A DNA stretch of 64,000 bases. Origin: Kitasatospora herbaricolor (GTDB lineage: Bacteria > Actinomycetota > Actinomycetes > Streptomycetales > Streptomycetaceae). Positions within the stretch are counted from its first letter, which is position 1, and every line of letters starts with the position of its first letter. Below are positions 45,634 through 55,911 of this stretch, one piece after another. The DNA lies in contig NZ_JAUSVA010000002.1 in the NCBI RefSeq assembly GCF_030813695.1, forward strand, positions 3,100,001 to 3,164,000, read 5' to 3'. The notes under the pieces are model-generated. The model did no database searches and was not told where the DNA came from. It saw only the letters and a list, made by a program, of their open reading frames with translations. The position numbers and the translations under genes were made by a program.

Positions 45634-47870
45634 CGCCCCCTTCCGGAGCTGCCGTTCCAGGTACTGCGGGTGGGTTCGAGGGCCGGGCCCGCGGTCGTCC
45701 AGTACGCCGGGCCGCCGGTGGGCTGCGCCGGGTCCAGGAAGGCCGGACGGTCGTACTGGTAGGCGGCGGGCTTCACGATCGCGGTGCCGTCGGGGCCGAA
45801 CTTGGGCAGCTCGGCCTGCGGCTTGGCCAGCAGTGCCTTGCCGCTGTCGATGTTGCCCTTGTCGTCCACGCCGTAGAGCGCCTGGTAGATCCGGCGGATG
45901 GCGTCACCGGAACCGCCGGAGCCGGTGCCGCCCTGGCTGATCGTCATCACGACCGCGTAGTCGCTGCTGTACGTGGTCAGCCACGAGGTGGTCTGCTTGC
46001 CCTCGACCTCGGCCGTGCCGGTCTTGGCATGCAGCTCGATCTTGTTCTGCGGCCAGCCGACGCTGGTGAACTTCCAGGCGGCGGTACCGGTGGTGACGAC
46101 GCCGGCCGTGGCCTGGTTGATGTAGCTCAGCAGCTTCTGGTCGCCGGGGATCCGGCCGTCCTCGTGCGGGGCGATCTCGCGGACGAGATCCCCGGCCGGG
46201 CTGACCACGGCCTTGCCGATGGTCGGCCGGTAGAGCGTGCCGCCGTTGGCCAGCGCCGAGTAGATCCGGGCCATCTGGATCGGCGTGACCAGGGTGTCGC
46301 CCTGGCCGATCGCGTAGTTGACCGAGTCACCGGCGCGCATCACGTAGCCGTCGACGCAGTTCTCCTTGGCGATCTGGTCGGAGTAGCTGTTGCCGCCCTT
46401 GGCAGCCTGCGCGCACCAGGCGTCCTTGTTGTTGTCGAAGAACGACTGCTTCCACTGCCGGTCGGGCACCCGTCCGGTCACCTCGGCCGGCAGGTCGATG
46501 CCGGTCCTGGCCCCCAGGCCGAACTGGTGGGCGGTCTTGTAGAACCAGTCGCCCGGGTCCTTCTTCGGCTTGATGCCGCCGTCCTTCATCCACTGGTCGT
46601 AGGCCAGGCCGTAGAAGACGGTGTCGCAGGAGACCTCCAGCGCCTTCTCCAGGGTGATCGAACCGAAGCTCTCGGCCTCGAAGTTCTTGAACTCGCGGCC
46701 GCCGATGGTCAGGCTCGTCGGGCAGGGGTACGTCCCGTCGAGCGAGTAGCCGGCCTGCACGGCGGCGGTGGTGGAGATCACCTTGAAGGTGGACCCGGGG
46801 GCGGACTGACCCTGTATGGCCCGGTTGAGCAGCGGGAAGTTGGACTCCTTGCTGGTCAGCGCCTGGTAGTCCTTGCCGGAGATGCCGCCCGCCCAGAGGT
46901 TGGGGTCGTAGCTCGGCGCACTGGCCATCGCCACGATCCGGCCGGTGTGCACGTCCATCACGACGGCGGCCCCGGAGTCCGCCTCGTAGTTGCGGCTGGT
47001 GACCTTGTCGTAGGTCTTGCGGGCGTCCGCCATGGCCTGCAGCAGGTTGTCCTCGGTCACCTTCTGGACCCGGGCGTCGATGCTGGTGACCAGGTTGTTC
47101 CCGGGCTGCGCCTCGACGGTGCCGGCGGTGCCGATCACCCGGCCGAGGTTGTCCACCTCCAGGCTGGTGATGCCGGCGGTGCCGCGCAGGTCGCTGTCGT
47201 ACACCGACTCCAGCCCGGCCCGGCCGATCTGGTCGGCCGGCAGGTAGCGGTCCCGGCCGGACTTGGCGGCGCTCTTGGTGACCTCCTCGTCGGTGACCGG
47301 GGAGAGGTAGCCGAGCACCTGGGCGGCGTTGGCGCCCTCGACGCCGGTGTAGTGGCGTACGGCGGTGGGCTGCGCGGTCACGCCGGGGAAGTCCTCACGG
47401 CGTTCCATTATCTGCATCGCCTGCTGGGTGGTCGCCTCCTTGGTGACCGGGATCGGCTGGTAGGGCGATCCGTTCCAGCAGGGCTGCGGCGTCTTGGCGT
47501 CGCAGAGCCGGACCTTCTCCTGGATGTCCTTGGCGGGCATCCCGAGCACCTCGGCCAGCCGGCCCAGCACGCCCTTGCCGCCGTCCTTCTGCTGGAGCAG
47601 CGAGGTGCGGCTGACCGAGACCACCAGGCGGGCCTCGTTGGCGGCCAGGATGCGCCCGGAGGCGTCCAGGATCTCGCCGCGGACGGCCGGTTCGACCACC
47701 TCGCGGATGTGGTTGCCGGTCGCCTTGGCGGTGTACTCGCTGGCGCTGCGGATCTGCAGGTACCAGAGCCGCCCGCCGAGCGTCGCCAGGAGGGACAACA
47801 CCAGGATCTGCAGGACCACCAGACGGATCGTCACCCGCCGGGTTCGTCCGGTCTCGGGGATGTTGCTCAC
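45630..47870 (-). CDS. mrdA: penicillin-binding protein 2 (class B transpeptidase)
   Basis: 746 residues from GTG 47870. A short cytosolic tail and one membrane segment (VVLQILVLSLLATLGGRLWYL) are followed by a dimerisation domain. The transpeptidase has SAPGSTFK near residue 357 (active Ser), SVN near 515 and KTGTAEV near 615. It crosslinks peptidoglycan with the RodA-type polymerase encoded next. The C-terminal ~60 residues are Pro/Gly-rich. The upstream mreD stop is 72 bp away, giving one mreBCD-mrdA-rodA unit. Confidence 0.96.
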   Translation of the reverse strand: MSNIPETGRTRRVTIRLVVLQILVLSLLATLGGRLWYLQIRSASEYTAKATGNHIREVVEPAVRGEILDASGRILAANEARLVVSVSRTSLLQQKDGGKGVLGRLAEVLGMPAKDIQEKVRLCDAKTPQPCWNGSPYQPIPVTKEATTQQAMQIMERREDFPGVTAQPTAVRHYTGVEGANAAQVLGYLSPVTDEEVTKSAAKSGRDRYLPADQIGRAGLESVYDSDLRGTAGITSLEVDNLGRVIGTAGTVEAQPGNNLVTSIDARVQKVTEDNLLQAMADARKTYDKVTSRNYEADSGAAVVMDVHTGRIVAMASAPSYDPNLWAGGISGKDYQALTSKESNFPLLNRAIQGQSAPGSTFKVISTTAAVQAGYSLDGTYPCPTSLTIGGREFKNFEAESFGSITLEKALEVSCDTVFYGLAYDQWMKDGGIKPKKDPGDWFYKTAHQFGLGARTGIDLPAEVTGRVPDRQWKQSFFDNNKDAWCAQAAKGGNSYSDQIAKENCVDGYVMRAGDSVNYAIGQGDTLVTPIQMARIYSALANGGTLYRPTIGKAVVSPAGDLVREIAPHEDGRIPGDQKLLSYINQATAGVVTTGTAAWKFTSVGWPQNKIELHAKTGTAEVEGKQTTSWLTTYSSDYAVVMTISQGGTGSGGSGDAIRRIYQALYGVDDKGNIDSGKALLAKPQAELPKFGPDGTAIVKPAAYQYDRPAFLDPAQPTGGPAYWTTAGPALEPTRSTWNGSSGRGR

Positions 47871-47942
47871 GTCGCGTGTGCTCCAGAGGGCGAGGTTTCG
47901 GGCGGTGGTTCGGGGAGCCCGGCCGGCTCCCGCGCGGGGGCG

Positions 47943-48590
47943 CTACGGGCGCTTGGCCAGGCCCAGGCCGCGCTTCTTCTTGCCGTAGCCGGGGCCGGCC
48001 GAGGCCTCCCGGGTGGTGCGGTAGCGGGCCAGGGTGCCCAGGTTCCCGCCGCTGCCGGCGCTGTCGCCGTTCGCGGCGGCCACCGGGTCGTGCTCGAAGC
48101 GCCGGGCCACCAGCATCACCACCGGCACCACGAACGGGGCCAGTAGCAGGTCGTACAGCAGGGCGCTGACCACCAGGCCGACGAGGCCCACGTGCCGGGC
48201 GGCGGTGTCGCCGACCAGGGCGCCGACCATCGCGTACAGCAGGGTGGAGACCGCGGCGGCCGCGGCGACCACCAGCAGCGCCCCACCCACCGAGCGCTGG
48301 CGGCCGTGCTCGCCGCGGAGCAGTCCGGCGGCGTACCCCATCAGGCACAGGACGAGCGCGTAGCGGCCGATCGCGTGGTCGGAGGGCGGGGCGAGGTCGG
48401 CCAGCAGGCCGGCGGCGAAGCCGACCAGGCAGCCGCCGGTCGGCCCGTAGACCATGGCGAGGCCGATCACGACGAGCAGCAGGACGTCGGGGGTGGCGCC
48501 GGGCAGCTGGAGCCGGCCGAACACACTGACCTGGAGGACCAGGCCGAGCAGGATCAGGACGGCGGAGACCGGGATCCGGGTGAGACGCAT
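47943..48590 (-). CDS. mreD: rod shape-determining protein MreD
   Basis: 215 residues from ATG 48590, 3 bp after the mreC stop. Five to six membrane segments (VLILLGLVLQVSVFGRLQLP, LLLVVIGLAMVYGPTGGCLV, LVGLVVSALLYDLLLAPFVV) match MreD, the small membrane partner of MreC in the elongation or spore-wall complex. The cytosolic C-terminus of ~45 residues is Gly/Lys-rich (YGKKKRGLGLAKRP), longer than in rod-shaped model bacteria. Confidence 0.93.
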   Translation of the reverse strand: MRLTRIPVSAVLILLGLVLQVSVFGRLQLPGATPDVLLLVVIGLAMVYGPTGGCLVGFAAGLLADLAPPSDHAIGRYALVLCLMGYAAGLLRGEHGRQRSVGGALLVVAAAAAVSTLLYAMVGALVGDTAARHVGLVGLVVSALLYDLLLAPFVVPVVMLVARRFEHDPVAAANGDSAGSGGNLGTLARYRTTREASAGPGYGKKKRGLGLAKRP

Positions 48591-48593
48591 GGG

Positions 48594-49535
48594 TCAGTTC
48601 CCCCCTGTGGGACTGGCGGGCGGAGCGGCGGCCGCCGGGGCCGCGGGTGCGGCGGGGGCCTGGGCGGCCGCGGCGACGGCCGGCGGCAGGACGGCGTCGC
48701 GGGGGTCGGTGCGGGGCGGCACCACGACCACGCCGACCAGGTCCAGCCGGGTGAACTGGACGTACGGCTCGACCATGACGGTCTTGGTGAGCTGGCCGGG
48801 GGTCGCCTCGACCTCCACCACCTTGCCGATCGGCACGCCGGGCACGAAGGGCCGCCCGCTCTGCGACCCGAAGGTGACCATCCGGTCGCCCTCCTTGACC
48901 TGGGCCCGGCCGTTCAGCAGCGAGACCTTCATCGGGCCGGTGCCCTGCCCGGAGGCGAAGCCGATCTCGCCGCCGCCCTCCAGCCGGGCGCCGGCGCTGA
49001 AGCCGGGGTCGGAGGCGAGCAGCACGGTGGCCGTGGTCGGCGCCACCGTGGTGATCCGGCCGACCAGGCCCTGGCCGTTGATGACGGTCATGTCGCGGGT
49101 GAGGCCGTCGTCGCTGCCGGCGTCGACGGTGATGGTCCAGGAGAAGCCCTGGGCCGGGCCGATCGCGATCACCTGGGCGGCCTTGACGGTGTAGCCGCCG
49201 GCGCCGGCCGTCCTGAGCAGGTCGTCGAGCTGCTTGGTGCGCCCGGCGGCGGCGTCCGAGGAGGCCAGCTTCTGGCGCAGCTCGGTGTTGTCCTTGTTGA
49301 GCTGGTCGGTCCGGCCGCGGTTGGTGACGGCCTCGCGGAAGGCGCGGACGGTGTCCGCGACCGGGTCGACCGCCGAGGCGGCGCCCCGCTCGACCGGTCC
49401 AAGGACACCCGCGGCGGCCCGCCGGGCGCCGCCGAGCGGCGAGCTCTCGCCGCCCTTGATGTCCACGGTGATCAGGGCGAAGGCGACGGCCACCAGCAGG
49501 ATGAGCAACAAGCGGCTCTCTCGTGTGTCCCTCAC
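48594..49535 (-). CDS. mreC: rod shape-determining protein MreC
   Basis: 313 residues from GTG 49535. An N-terminal membrane segment (LLLILLVAVAFALITVD) is followed by a coiled coil at about 60-105 (TDQLNKDNTELRQKLASSDA) and the beta-barrel MreC core (VINGQGLVGRITTVAPTTAT, DRMVTFGSQSGRPFVPGVPI). The final ~45 residues are an Ala/Pro tail. MreC links cytosolic MreB with PBP2 and RodA outside. It lies 125 bp downstream of mreB, so either cotranscribed or with a further promoter in that gap. Confidence 0.94.
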   Translation of the reverse strand: MRDTRESRLLLILLVAVAFALITVDIKGGESSPLGGARRAAAGVLGPVERGAASAVDPVADTVRAFREAVTNRGRTDQLNKDNTELRQKLASSDAAAGRTKQLDDLLRTAGAGGYTVKAAQVIAIGPAQGFSWTITVDAGSDDGLTRDMTVINGQGLVGRITTVAPTTATVLLASDPGFSAGARLEGGGEIGFASGQGTGPMKVSLLNGRAQVKEGDRMVTFGSQSGRPFVPGVPIGKVVEVEATPGQLTKTVMVEPYVQFTRLDLVGVVVVPPRTDPRDAVLPPAVAAAAQAPAAPAAPAAAAPPASPTGGN

Positions 49536-49660
49536 GGTGCTGGAGCTGCCCCTTCGTCCGAGTCCTGGTGCCGGGCCCCCACCGGGCTGTGGGCGGGTGA
49601 GGGCCCTTCAGTTGATAGGCCGTCCGTGTCGAGGGACGTCCGTGTGCGGCGTGCGGTTGC

Positions 49661-50698
<1,038 letters not shown>

Positions 50699-50896
50699 GG
50701 GGTTGGTGTGCCTTCCCGGGCTCGGAGTCAATGGCGGGGGTGGACCGATCGCGCACGCCCGTGACAGGGCGGACACCAGCTGAGCAGCCGTACCGGGCCC
50801 ATGAGTTGTGTCCATCGTAGCCACGCCCGTCCGGGTGGGCGGAGGTGGACGGGACAGCACCCATTGTCCGGCGCGTGATCGCTTCTACGAGGATTG

Positions 50897-50923
50897 GGAC
50901 GCCGTGTCGGAGCCCGGAGTTCC
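50897..50923 (-). promoter_or_regulatory. SigE-like promoter motif upstream of mreB
   Basis: GGAAC, 17 nt, CGTCC on the minus strand. The SigE envelope-stress consensus is about GGAAC-16/17-CGTCT. It would give a ~190-nt leader for mreB. A second -10-like TACGAT lies closer to the gene. Confidence 0.35.
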
Positions 50924-50942
50924 GTATTTGAGGATAAGAATG

Positions 50943-50973
50943 CCCCGGCCGGCCCAAGGGCGGCCGACCGGGG
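50943..50973 (-). terminator. ndk terminator
   Basis: A 12-bp stem with one mismatch (arms 50943-50954 and 50962-50973), 8 bp past the ndk stop. Confidence 0.75.
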
Positions 50974-50980
50974 TGTCCGC

Positions 50981-51394
50981 TCACGCGTGCGAGGGGAAGA
51001 AGATCTTGATCTCGCGCTCGGCGGAGGCCTCGGAGTCGGAGGCGTGGATCAGGTTCTCGCGGGTGATGGTGGCGAAGTCACCGCGGATCGTGCCCGGACC
51101 GGCCTGCAGCGGGTCGGTCGCGCCGGCCAGCGAACGGATGCCGGGGACGACGTTCTCGCCCTCCACGATCAGCGCGATCGACGGGCCGGAGGTCATGAAG
51201 TCGAGCAGCGGCTCGTAGAACGGGCGGCCGACGTGCTCCGCGTAGTGCTGCTCCAGCGTCGCCCGGTCGAAGGTCCGCAGTTCGACGGCGGCGAGCTGCC
51301 AGCCGGCCTTGCGCTCGATCCGGCTGATGATCTCGCCGGCCAGGCCTCGCTTGACGGCGTCGGGCTTGAGCAGGACGAGAGTGCGCTGGGACAC
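50981..51394 (-). CDS. ndk: nucleoside diphosphate kinase
   Basis: 137 residues from GTG 51394, exactly the usual length. The start SQRTLVLLKPDAVKRG matches the family, and GGAG lies 8 nt upstream. ATG 51424 would add ten unusual residues. It moves phosphate between NTPs and NDPs through phospho-His at H117 in NLIHASDS. The Lys near position 10 and the Arg residues of the nucleotide site are in place. It follows the folC/DUF4233 genes on the same strand. Confidence 0.97.
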   Translation of the reverse strand: MSQRTLVLLKPDAVKRGLAGEIISRIERKAGWQLAAVELRTFDRATLEQHYAEHVGRPFYEPLLDFMTSGPSIALIVEGENVVPGIRSLAGATDPLQAGPGTIRGDFATITRENLIHASDSEASAEREIKIFFPSHA

Positions 51395-51565
51395 GGTGCG
51401 GCTCCAGGGGAATCGGTTCGGCATGGTGTATGCGGCTGCTCCGAAGGTTACCTTGCGTGAGCGCCGCAGCTCATCGGGCCGCCCCCGGGACCGGCGGGAC
51501 GGGCCGGCCCTGAGCGGCGAGGCGTCGGAGAGCGTCGGGACGCCCCGCGCGGGCGGGCTCCGGCG

Positions 51566-51919
51566 TCAGGCTACTACCGCCGGCCCGGCACTCTGCGCGG
51601 CCCGGGCGGCCTTGATCTCGTCGATCTTCCGGCCGTAGTGCACCGAGCACCACCACAGGCCGGCGAAGACCAGCCCGAGGCCGAACATGGTCGGCAGCAC
51701 GAAGCCGCTGGCGATCAGCCCGATCTGCAGCACCCAGCCGACCGCCACCGCGCCGGGACGGGTGATCATGCCGCAGAGCAGCACGCAGAGCACCATCGCG
51801 ACGGCGCTGACCGTCCAGACGGTGGCGCCGGAGACGTCGGTGAGCCGGGTGGCCACCAGCCCGGCGAACATGATCAGCAGCACCTCGCCGATCAGGGTCG
51901 AGGAACAGAGCGTCCTCAT
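51566..51919 (-). CDS. DUF4233 small membrane protein
   Basis: 117 residues from ATG 51919, with GGAAG 6 nt upstream. Three to four membrane segments (GEVLLIMFAGLVATRLT, TVWTVSAVAMVLCVLLCG, GWVLQIGLIASGFVLPTMFG, LVFAGLWWCSVHYGRKI). The WWCSVHYG block is typical of DUF4233, a family found beside folC in actinobacteria; its function is unknown. One base separates the folC stop from its ATG (TGACATG), so it is translated from the folC mRNA. Confidence 0.9.
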   Translation of the reverse strand: MRTLCSSTLIGEVLLIMFAGLVATRLTDVSGATVWTVSAVAMVLCVLLCGMITRPGAVAVGWVLQIGLIASGFVLPTMFGLGLVFAGLWWCSVHYGRKIDEIKAARAAQSAGPAVVA

Positions 51920-51920
51920 G

Positions 51921-53312
51921 TCACTTCCTTCCGAGCAGCAGGCGCGCCTCGCCCACCGTGATGACCGAACCGGTGACCAGCACGCCGCAGCCGCCCAGGT
52001 CACCCTCCTCCTCCGCCAGGGTGACGGCGGCGTCGATGGCCTCGTCCAGCCGGGCTTCGACCTGGACCCGGTCCTCGCCGAAGATCTCGACCGCGACGGC
52101 GGCCAGCTCGTCCACCGGCATCCGGCGGTGGGTCGAGTTCTGGGTGACGACGACCTCGGAGAGCAGCGGCTCGAAGGCCGACAGCAGACCCGAGACGTCC
52201 TTGTCCCCGCTGGTCGCGATCACGCCGACCAGCTTGGTGAAGCCGAAGGACTCGCTGATCGCGGCGACCGTCGCCTCGGCGCCGGCCGGGTTGTGGGCCG
52301 CGTCCAGCAGGATGGTGGGGCTGCGCCGGACGACCTCCAGGCGGCCGGGCGAGCTGACGCCCGAGAAGGCCTGGCGGACCTTGTCGATGTCGAGCTTGCC
52401 ACCACGGGCGCCGCCGACACCGAAGAAGGCCTCCACGGCGGCGAGCGCCAGCGAGGCGTTCTGGGCCTGGTGCTCCCCGTGCAGGGGGATGAAGACGTCC
52501 TCGTAGTCCTCGCCGCCGAGCCCGCGCAGCGTCATCAGCTGGCCGCCGATGGCGACCTCGCGGTGGCGCACGCCGAACTCCATGCCCTCGCGGGCCACCG
52601 TGGCGTCCACCTCGACGGCGCGCCTGAGGATCGTCTGGGCGGCGTCCAGCTGCTGCTGGGCCACCACCGCGATCGCCCCCGGCTTGATGATCCCGGACTT
52701 CTCGACGGCGATCTCGCCGGTCGTGGAGCCGAGCTTGTCGGTGTGGTCGAGCGAGATCGGGGTGATCACCGAGACGGCGGCGTCGATCACGTTCGTGGCG
52801 TCCCAGGAGCCGCCCATGCCGACCTCGACCACCGCGACGTCCACCGGGGTGTCGGCGAAGGCGGCGTACGCCATGCCGGTGAGCACCTCGAAGAAGGACA
52901 TCGCCACCGGCTGGCCCTCGTCGACCATCCGGACGTACGGCTCGATGTCGCGGTAGGTCTCGACGAAGCGCTCGACGCTGATCGGACTGCCGTCCAGGCT
53001 GATCCGCTCGGTGACGGACTCCACGTGCGGGCTGGTGTAGCGGCCGGTGCGCAGCTCGAAGGTGTTGAGCAGCTGCTCCACCATCCGGGCGGTGGAGGTC
53101 TTGCCGTTGGTGCCGGTGATGTGGATCGACGGGAAGGCCCGCTGGGGCTGGCCGAGGATGTCCATCAGCGCCTCGATCCGGTCGAGCGAGGGCTCCAGCT
53201 TGTTCTCCGGCCAGCGCTTGGCGAGTTCCTGCTCGACGTCGCGCAGGGTCTCTGCGGGCTCGGCGCCGTCGGGGCGGATGGTGTACGGGTTCTGCTCGGC
53301 CTTGTCGCTCAC
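51921..53312 (-). CDS. folC: bifunctional folylpolyglutamate/dihydrofolate synthase
   Basis: 463 residues from GTG 53312. It adds glutamates to folates. The P-loop is GTNGKTST (67-74). Other blocks are VEVGMGGSWDATNVI, ITPISLDHTDKLGSTTGEIA and ILLDAAHNPAGAEATVAAI, the Mur-ligase-like set. The N-terminal ~20 residues are a lineage-specific extension. It is normally downstream of valS; here the chitinase gene and one hypothetical gene lie between the two. Confidence 0.96.
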   Translation of the reverse strand: MSDKAEQNPYTIRPDGAEPAETLRDVEQELAKRWPENKLEPSLDRIEALMDILGQPQRAFPSIHITGTNGKTSTARMVEQLLNTFELRTGRYTSPHVESVTERISLDGSPISVERFVETYRDIEPYVRMVDEGQPVAMSFFEVLTGMAYAAFADTPVDVAVVEVGMGGSWDATNVIDAAVSVITPISLDHTDKLGSTTGEIAVEKSGIIKPGAIAVVAQQQLDAAQTILRRAVEVDATVAREGMEFGVRHREVAIGGQLMTLRGLGGEDYEDVFIPLHGEHQAQNASLALAAVEAFFGVGGARGGKLDIDKVRQAFSGVSSPGRLEVVRRSPTILLDAAHNPAGAEATVAAISESFGFTKLVGVIATSGDKDVSGLLSAFEPLLSEVVVTQNSTHRRMPVDELAAVAVEIFGEDRVQVEARLDEAIDAAVTLAEEEGDLGGCGVLVTGSVITVGEARLLLGRK

Positions 53313-53592
53313 GGGGTCAGTCTACGGAGCCGCCGGGGGGCCGGCCGCCGCGGTGCGGGTGGGCGCACCGACTGTTTCCGATTTGTCCGCTCCGGGGCGA
53401 ATGAGGTGCTTGTCCGGTCTTCCGCGCAACGGGCGGGCGCGGCCGGCCGGCGACCGCTCGCCCGCCCCGCGGGCACCGGCCCACCGCCCTCGTGATCGTC
53501 GCCGGCGGCCACCCCTCCCCCGGAGCGACGTGCGAGGGCCGCCGGTCCGGCCGCCCGGCCGCCACCGGACCGGCGCAAGCCGCCCCGCGGTC
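53313..53592. other. non-coding region between folC and the chitinase promoter
   Basis: No supported gene. It should contain the folC promoter. The AT-richer patch at about 53383-53420 (CTGTTTCCGATTTGTCCG) is a likely place. Otherwise GC-rich low-complexity sequence. Confidence 0.4.
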
Positions 53593-53620
53593 TTGACAGC
53601 CGGATTGGTCTACTCCACCT
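53593..53620 (+). promoter_or_regulatory. chitinase promoter with overlapping DasR-like site
   Basis: TTGACA (53593-53598), 17 nt, CACCTT. Between them ATTGGTCTACTCCACC (53604-53619) resembles the dre site ACTGGTCTAGACCACT, bound by the GlcNAc-responsive regulator DasR that controls chitinase genes in Streptomyces. A site overlapping the core promoter fits repression. Confidence 0.65.
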
Positions 53621-53743
53621 TGTGAGGCAAGTACCCGGACCTACCGGCGACTTGAACTGTCGGACGCTCCCGCGCGCACCATCGACACCCGGCACGACCC
53701 GCCCCCACCGGGTCGGCCGGCCTCCCCCACTGGAGATGGAGTC

Positions 53744-55300
53744 ATGCCACCTGCCCGACACCGCCGCGCCCGCGGCGTCCAGACCGCGATCGCCGGATCC
53801 GCGGCGATCGCGATCGGCCTGAGCTGCCTGGTCCTGTCGACCGCCGGCGCCCAGGCCGCCGACATCGAACTCATCGCCAACGGCGGCTTCGAGTACGGCA
53901 ATCACCTGACCAACTGGAACTGCCCGGCCGGCACCACGCCCACCACCCCGGCGGACCACCCCTCGATCGCGCTGCGGGTCACCCCGACCAGCAGCGACAG
54001 CGGCGAGTGCACCCAGACCGTCACGGTGAAGCCGTCCTCGACCTACACCCTGCGCTCCGAGGTGCAGGGCCCGTACGTCTACCTGGGCGCCCGGGGCACC
54101 GGCGGCGCGGACCCCAGCACCTGGTCCAGCAGCACCAGTTGGAACAACCTGAGCACCACCTTCACCACCGGGGCGAGCACCACCAGCGTCACCGTCTACG
54201 TCCACGGCTGGTACGGCCAGGGCTCCTACCTGGTGGACAACGTCTCGCTGATCGGGCCCGGCACCCCGTCGCCCTCCCCGTCGGGCAGCACGAGCGGGCC
54301 GGCCACCCCCACCCCGACCGTCAGCACCAGCCCGTCGCCGACGGCCACCACCCCCACGCCGACCGCCACCACCCCGACCCCGACGGCCACTTCGACCGGC
54401 CCCGGCCTGCCCAGGCACCTGCTGACCGGCTACTGGCAGAACTTCGACAACGGCGCCACAGTCCAGCGGATCAGTGACGTCCCGGCGGCCTACGACATCA
54501 TCGCGGTGTCCTTCGCCGACGCGACGAGCACGCCCGGCGCGATCAGCTTCACCCTGGACAGCACGCTCTCCAGCCGCCTCGGCGGTTACACCGACGCCCA
54601 GTTCAAGGCCGACATCGCGGCGAAGCACGCGGCGGGCAAGAAGGTGGTGCTGTCGATCGGCGGCCAGAACGGCACCATCTCGGTGAGCAGTTCGGCCTCC
54701 GCGACCAACTTCGCCAACAGCGCGTACACGCTGATCCAGCAGTACGGCTTCGACGGGATCGACATCGACCTGGAGAACGGCGTCAGCGCCACCTACATGG
54801 GCCAGGCGCTGCACACCCTGGCGGGCAAGGTCGGGGCCGGCTTCGTGCTCACCATGGCACCGCAGACCATCGACATGCAGTCGACCGGCATGGAGTACTT
54901 CAAGCTGGCGCTGAACGTCAAGGACATCCTGACCATCGTCAACATGCAGTACTACAACTCCGGGGCGATGCTCGGCTGCGACGGCCAGGTCTACTCGCAG
55001 GGCACCGTGAACTTCCTGACCGCGCTGGCCTGCATCCAGCTCAAGGGCGGCCTCAAGCCCAGCCAGGTCGGCCTCGGCGTACCGGCCTCCACCAGCGCGG
55101 CGGGCGGCGGGTACGTCAGCGCGAGCGTGGTCGACAACGCGCTGGACTGCCTGGCGGCCGGCACCAACTGCGGCACCTTCAAGCCCGACACCAAGTGGCC
55201 CGACATCGGTGGCGCGATGACCTGGTCGACCAACCACGACGCCAAGGCCGGCGGCCCGATCGCCGGCACCGTCGGCAGCCACCTGCACGCGATGCCCTGA
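53744..55300 (+). CDS. secreted GH18 chitinase with N-terminal carbohydrate-binding module
   Basis: 518 residues. The signal peptide ends near AGAQAAD (about residue 38), after an Arg-rich start. A ~130-residue beta-sandwich module follows (ELIANGGFEYGNHLTNWNC ... YLVDNVSLIG), like CenC-type CBMs of Streptomyces chitinases. A Thr/Pro/Ser linker (~175-215) leads to the GH18 barrel (LLTGYWQNFDNG, VVLSIGGQNG). The catalytic motif is DGIDIDLE, with acid Glu344. It cleaves chitin to chitobiose outside the cell. Likely induced by chitin breakdown products through the DasR-like site. Confidence 0.95.
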   Translation: MPPARHRRARGVQTAIAGSAAIAIGLSCLVLSTAGAQAADIELIANGGFEYGNHLTNWNCPAGTTPTTPADHPSIALRVTPTSSDSGECTQTVTVKPSSTYTLRSEVQGPYVYLGARGTGGADPSTWSSSTSWNNLSTTFTTGASTTSVTVYVHGWYGQGSYLVDNVSLIGPGTPSPSPSGSTSGPATPTPTVSTSPSPTATTPTPTATTPTPTATSTGPGLPRHLLTGYWQNFDNGATVQRISDVPAAYDIIAVSFADATSTPGAISFTLDSTLSSRLGGYTDAQFKADIAAKHAAGKKVVLSIGGQNGTISVSSSASATNFANSAYTLIQQYGFDGIDIDLENGVSATYMGQALHTLAGKVGAGFVLTMAPQTIDMQSTGMEYFKLALNVKDILTIVNMQYYNSGAMLGCDGQVYSQGTVNFLTALACIQLKGGLKPSQVGLGVPASTSAAGGGYVSASVVDNALDCLAAGTNCGTFKPDTKWPDIGGAMTWSTNHDAKAGGPIAGTVGSHLHAMP

Positions 55301-55332
55301 CCGGCGGCCGGTGACGGCCCCCACGACCCGGT

Positions 55333-55372
55333 CCGTACCGGCCGGCCCGCACCCCGGGGCCGGCCGGTACGG
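55333..55372. terminator. bidirectional terminator after the chitinase gene
   Basis: Perfect 16-bp stem (55333-55348 with 55357-55372), 8-nt loop, between convergent genes. Confidence 0.85.
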
Positions 55373-55383
55373 CCGTTCGCGCG

Positions 55384-55911
55384 CTACGCCTCGCCCCGGG
55401 CCTCCGGGATCTCCGGGACGGGGCCGCAGTGCCGGCGGCGCAGCTCGGCCACCACCTCGCCGGCCTCCCCCTCCGGGAGCAGCGGGAGCATCATCGCCAC
55501 CGCCTGCAGCAGCCCGCCGAGCAGGAAGGTGGTGTCGGCGGTCTCGGCCACCAGCGCGCGCACCACGCCGACCTCGCCTGCCCCGACGGCCTCCAGCAGC
55601 CGGGCCGCGTCCGCGGTTTCCTCGTCGATCGCGACCCGCGAGGTGTCGGCGGGCGCGCGGCGGGCCAGCCCGCGCAGCACCCGGTCGCCGACCTCGGGCG
55701 CATAGGCCTTGCGCACCGCCTCGGCGGCGATCCAGACCAGCAGGGTGGTCACCTCGCGTTCGGCGTGCTCCGCGAAGAGCCGGTCCAGGGCGTGGTCGTA
55801 CGCCAGCTGGTTGCCGTGCCGGAAGGCGAGCAGCAGGGTGGCCGCGCGGGCCTTGGCCTCCTCCACCGCTTCCGCAGGCAGTTCGTCGGCCAACTCCTCG
55901 GTCACCACCAC
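55384..55911 (-). CDS. hypothetical all-helical protein
   Basis: 175 residues. GTG 55911 is chosen because GGGAGGG ends 6 nt upstream; the frame could start at GTG 55965, adding 18 residues. Almost wholly helical and acidic: VVTEELADELPAEAVEEAKA, ERLFAEHAEREVTTLLVWIA-like helices, and VVRALVAETADTTFLLGGLL. No enzyme or DNA-binding motif. Trp and Cys are nearly absent. Family not recognised. It lies between valS and the chitinase. Confidence 0.7.
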   Translation of the reverse strand: MVVTEELADELPAEAVEEAKARAATLLLAFRHGNQLAYDHALDRLFAEHAEREVTTLLVWIAAEAVRKAYAPEVGDRVLRGLARRAPADTSRVAIDEETADAARLLEAVGAGEVGVVRALVAETADTTFLLGGLLQAVAMMLPLLPEGEAGEVVAELRRRHCGPVPEIPEARGEA

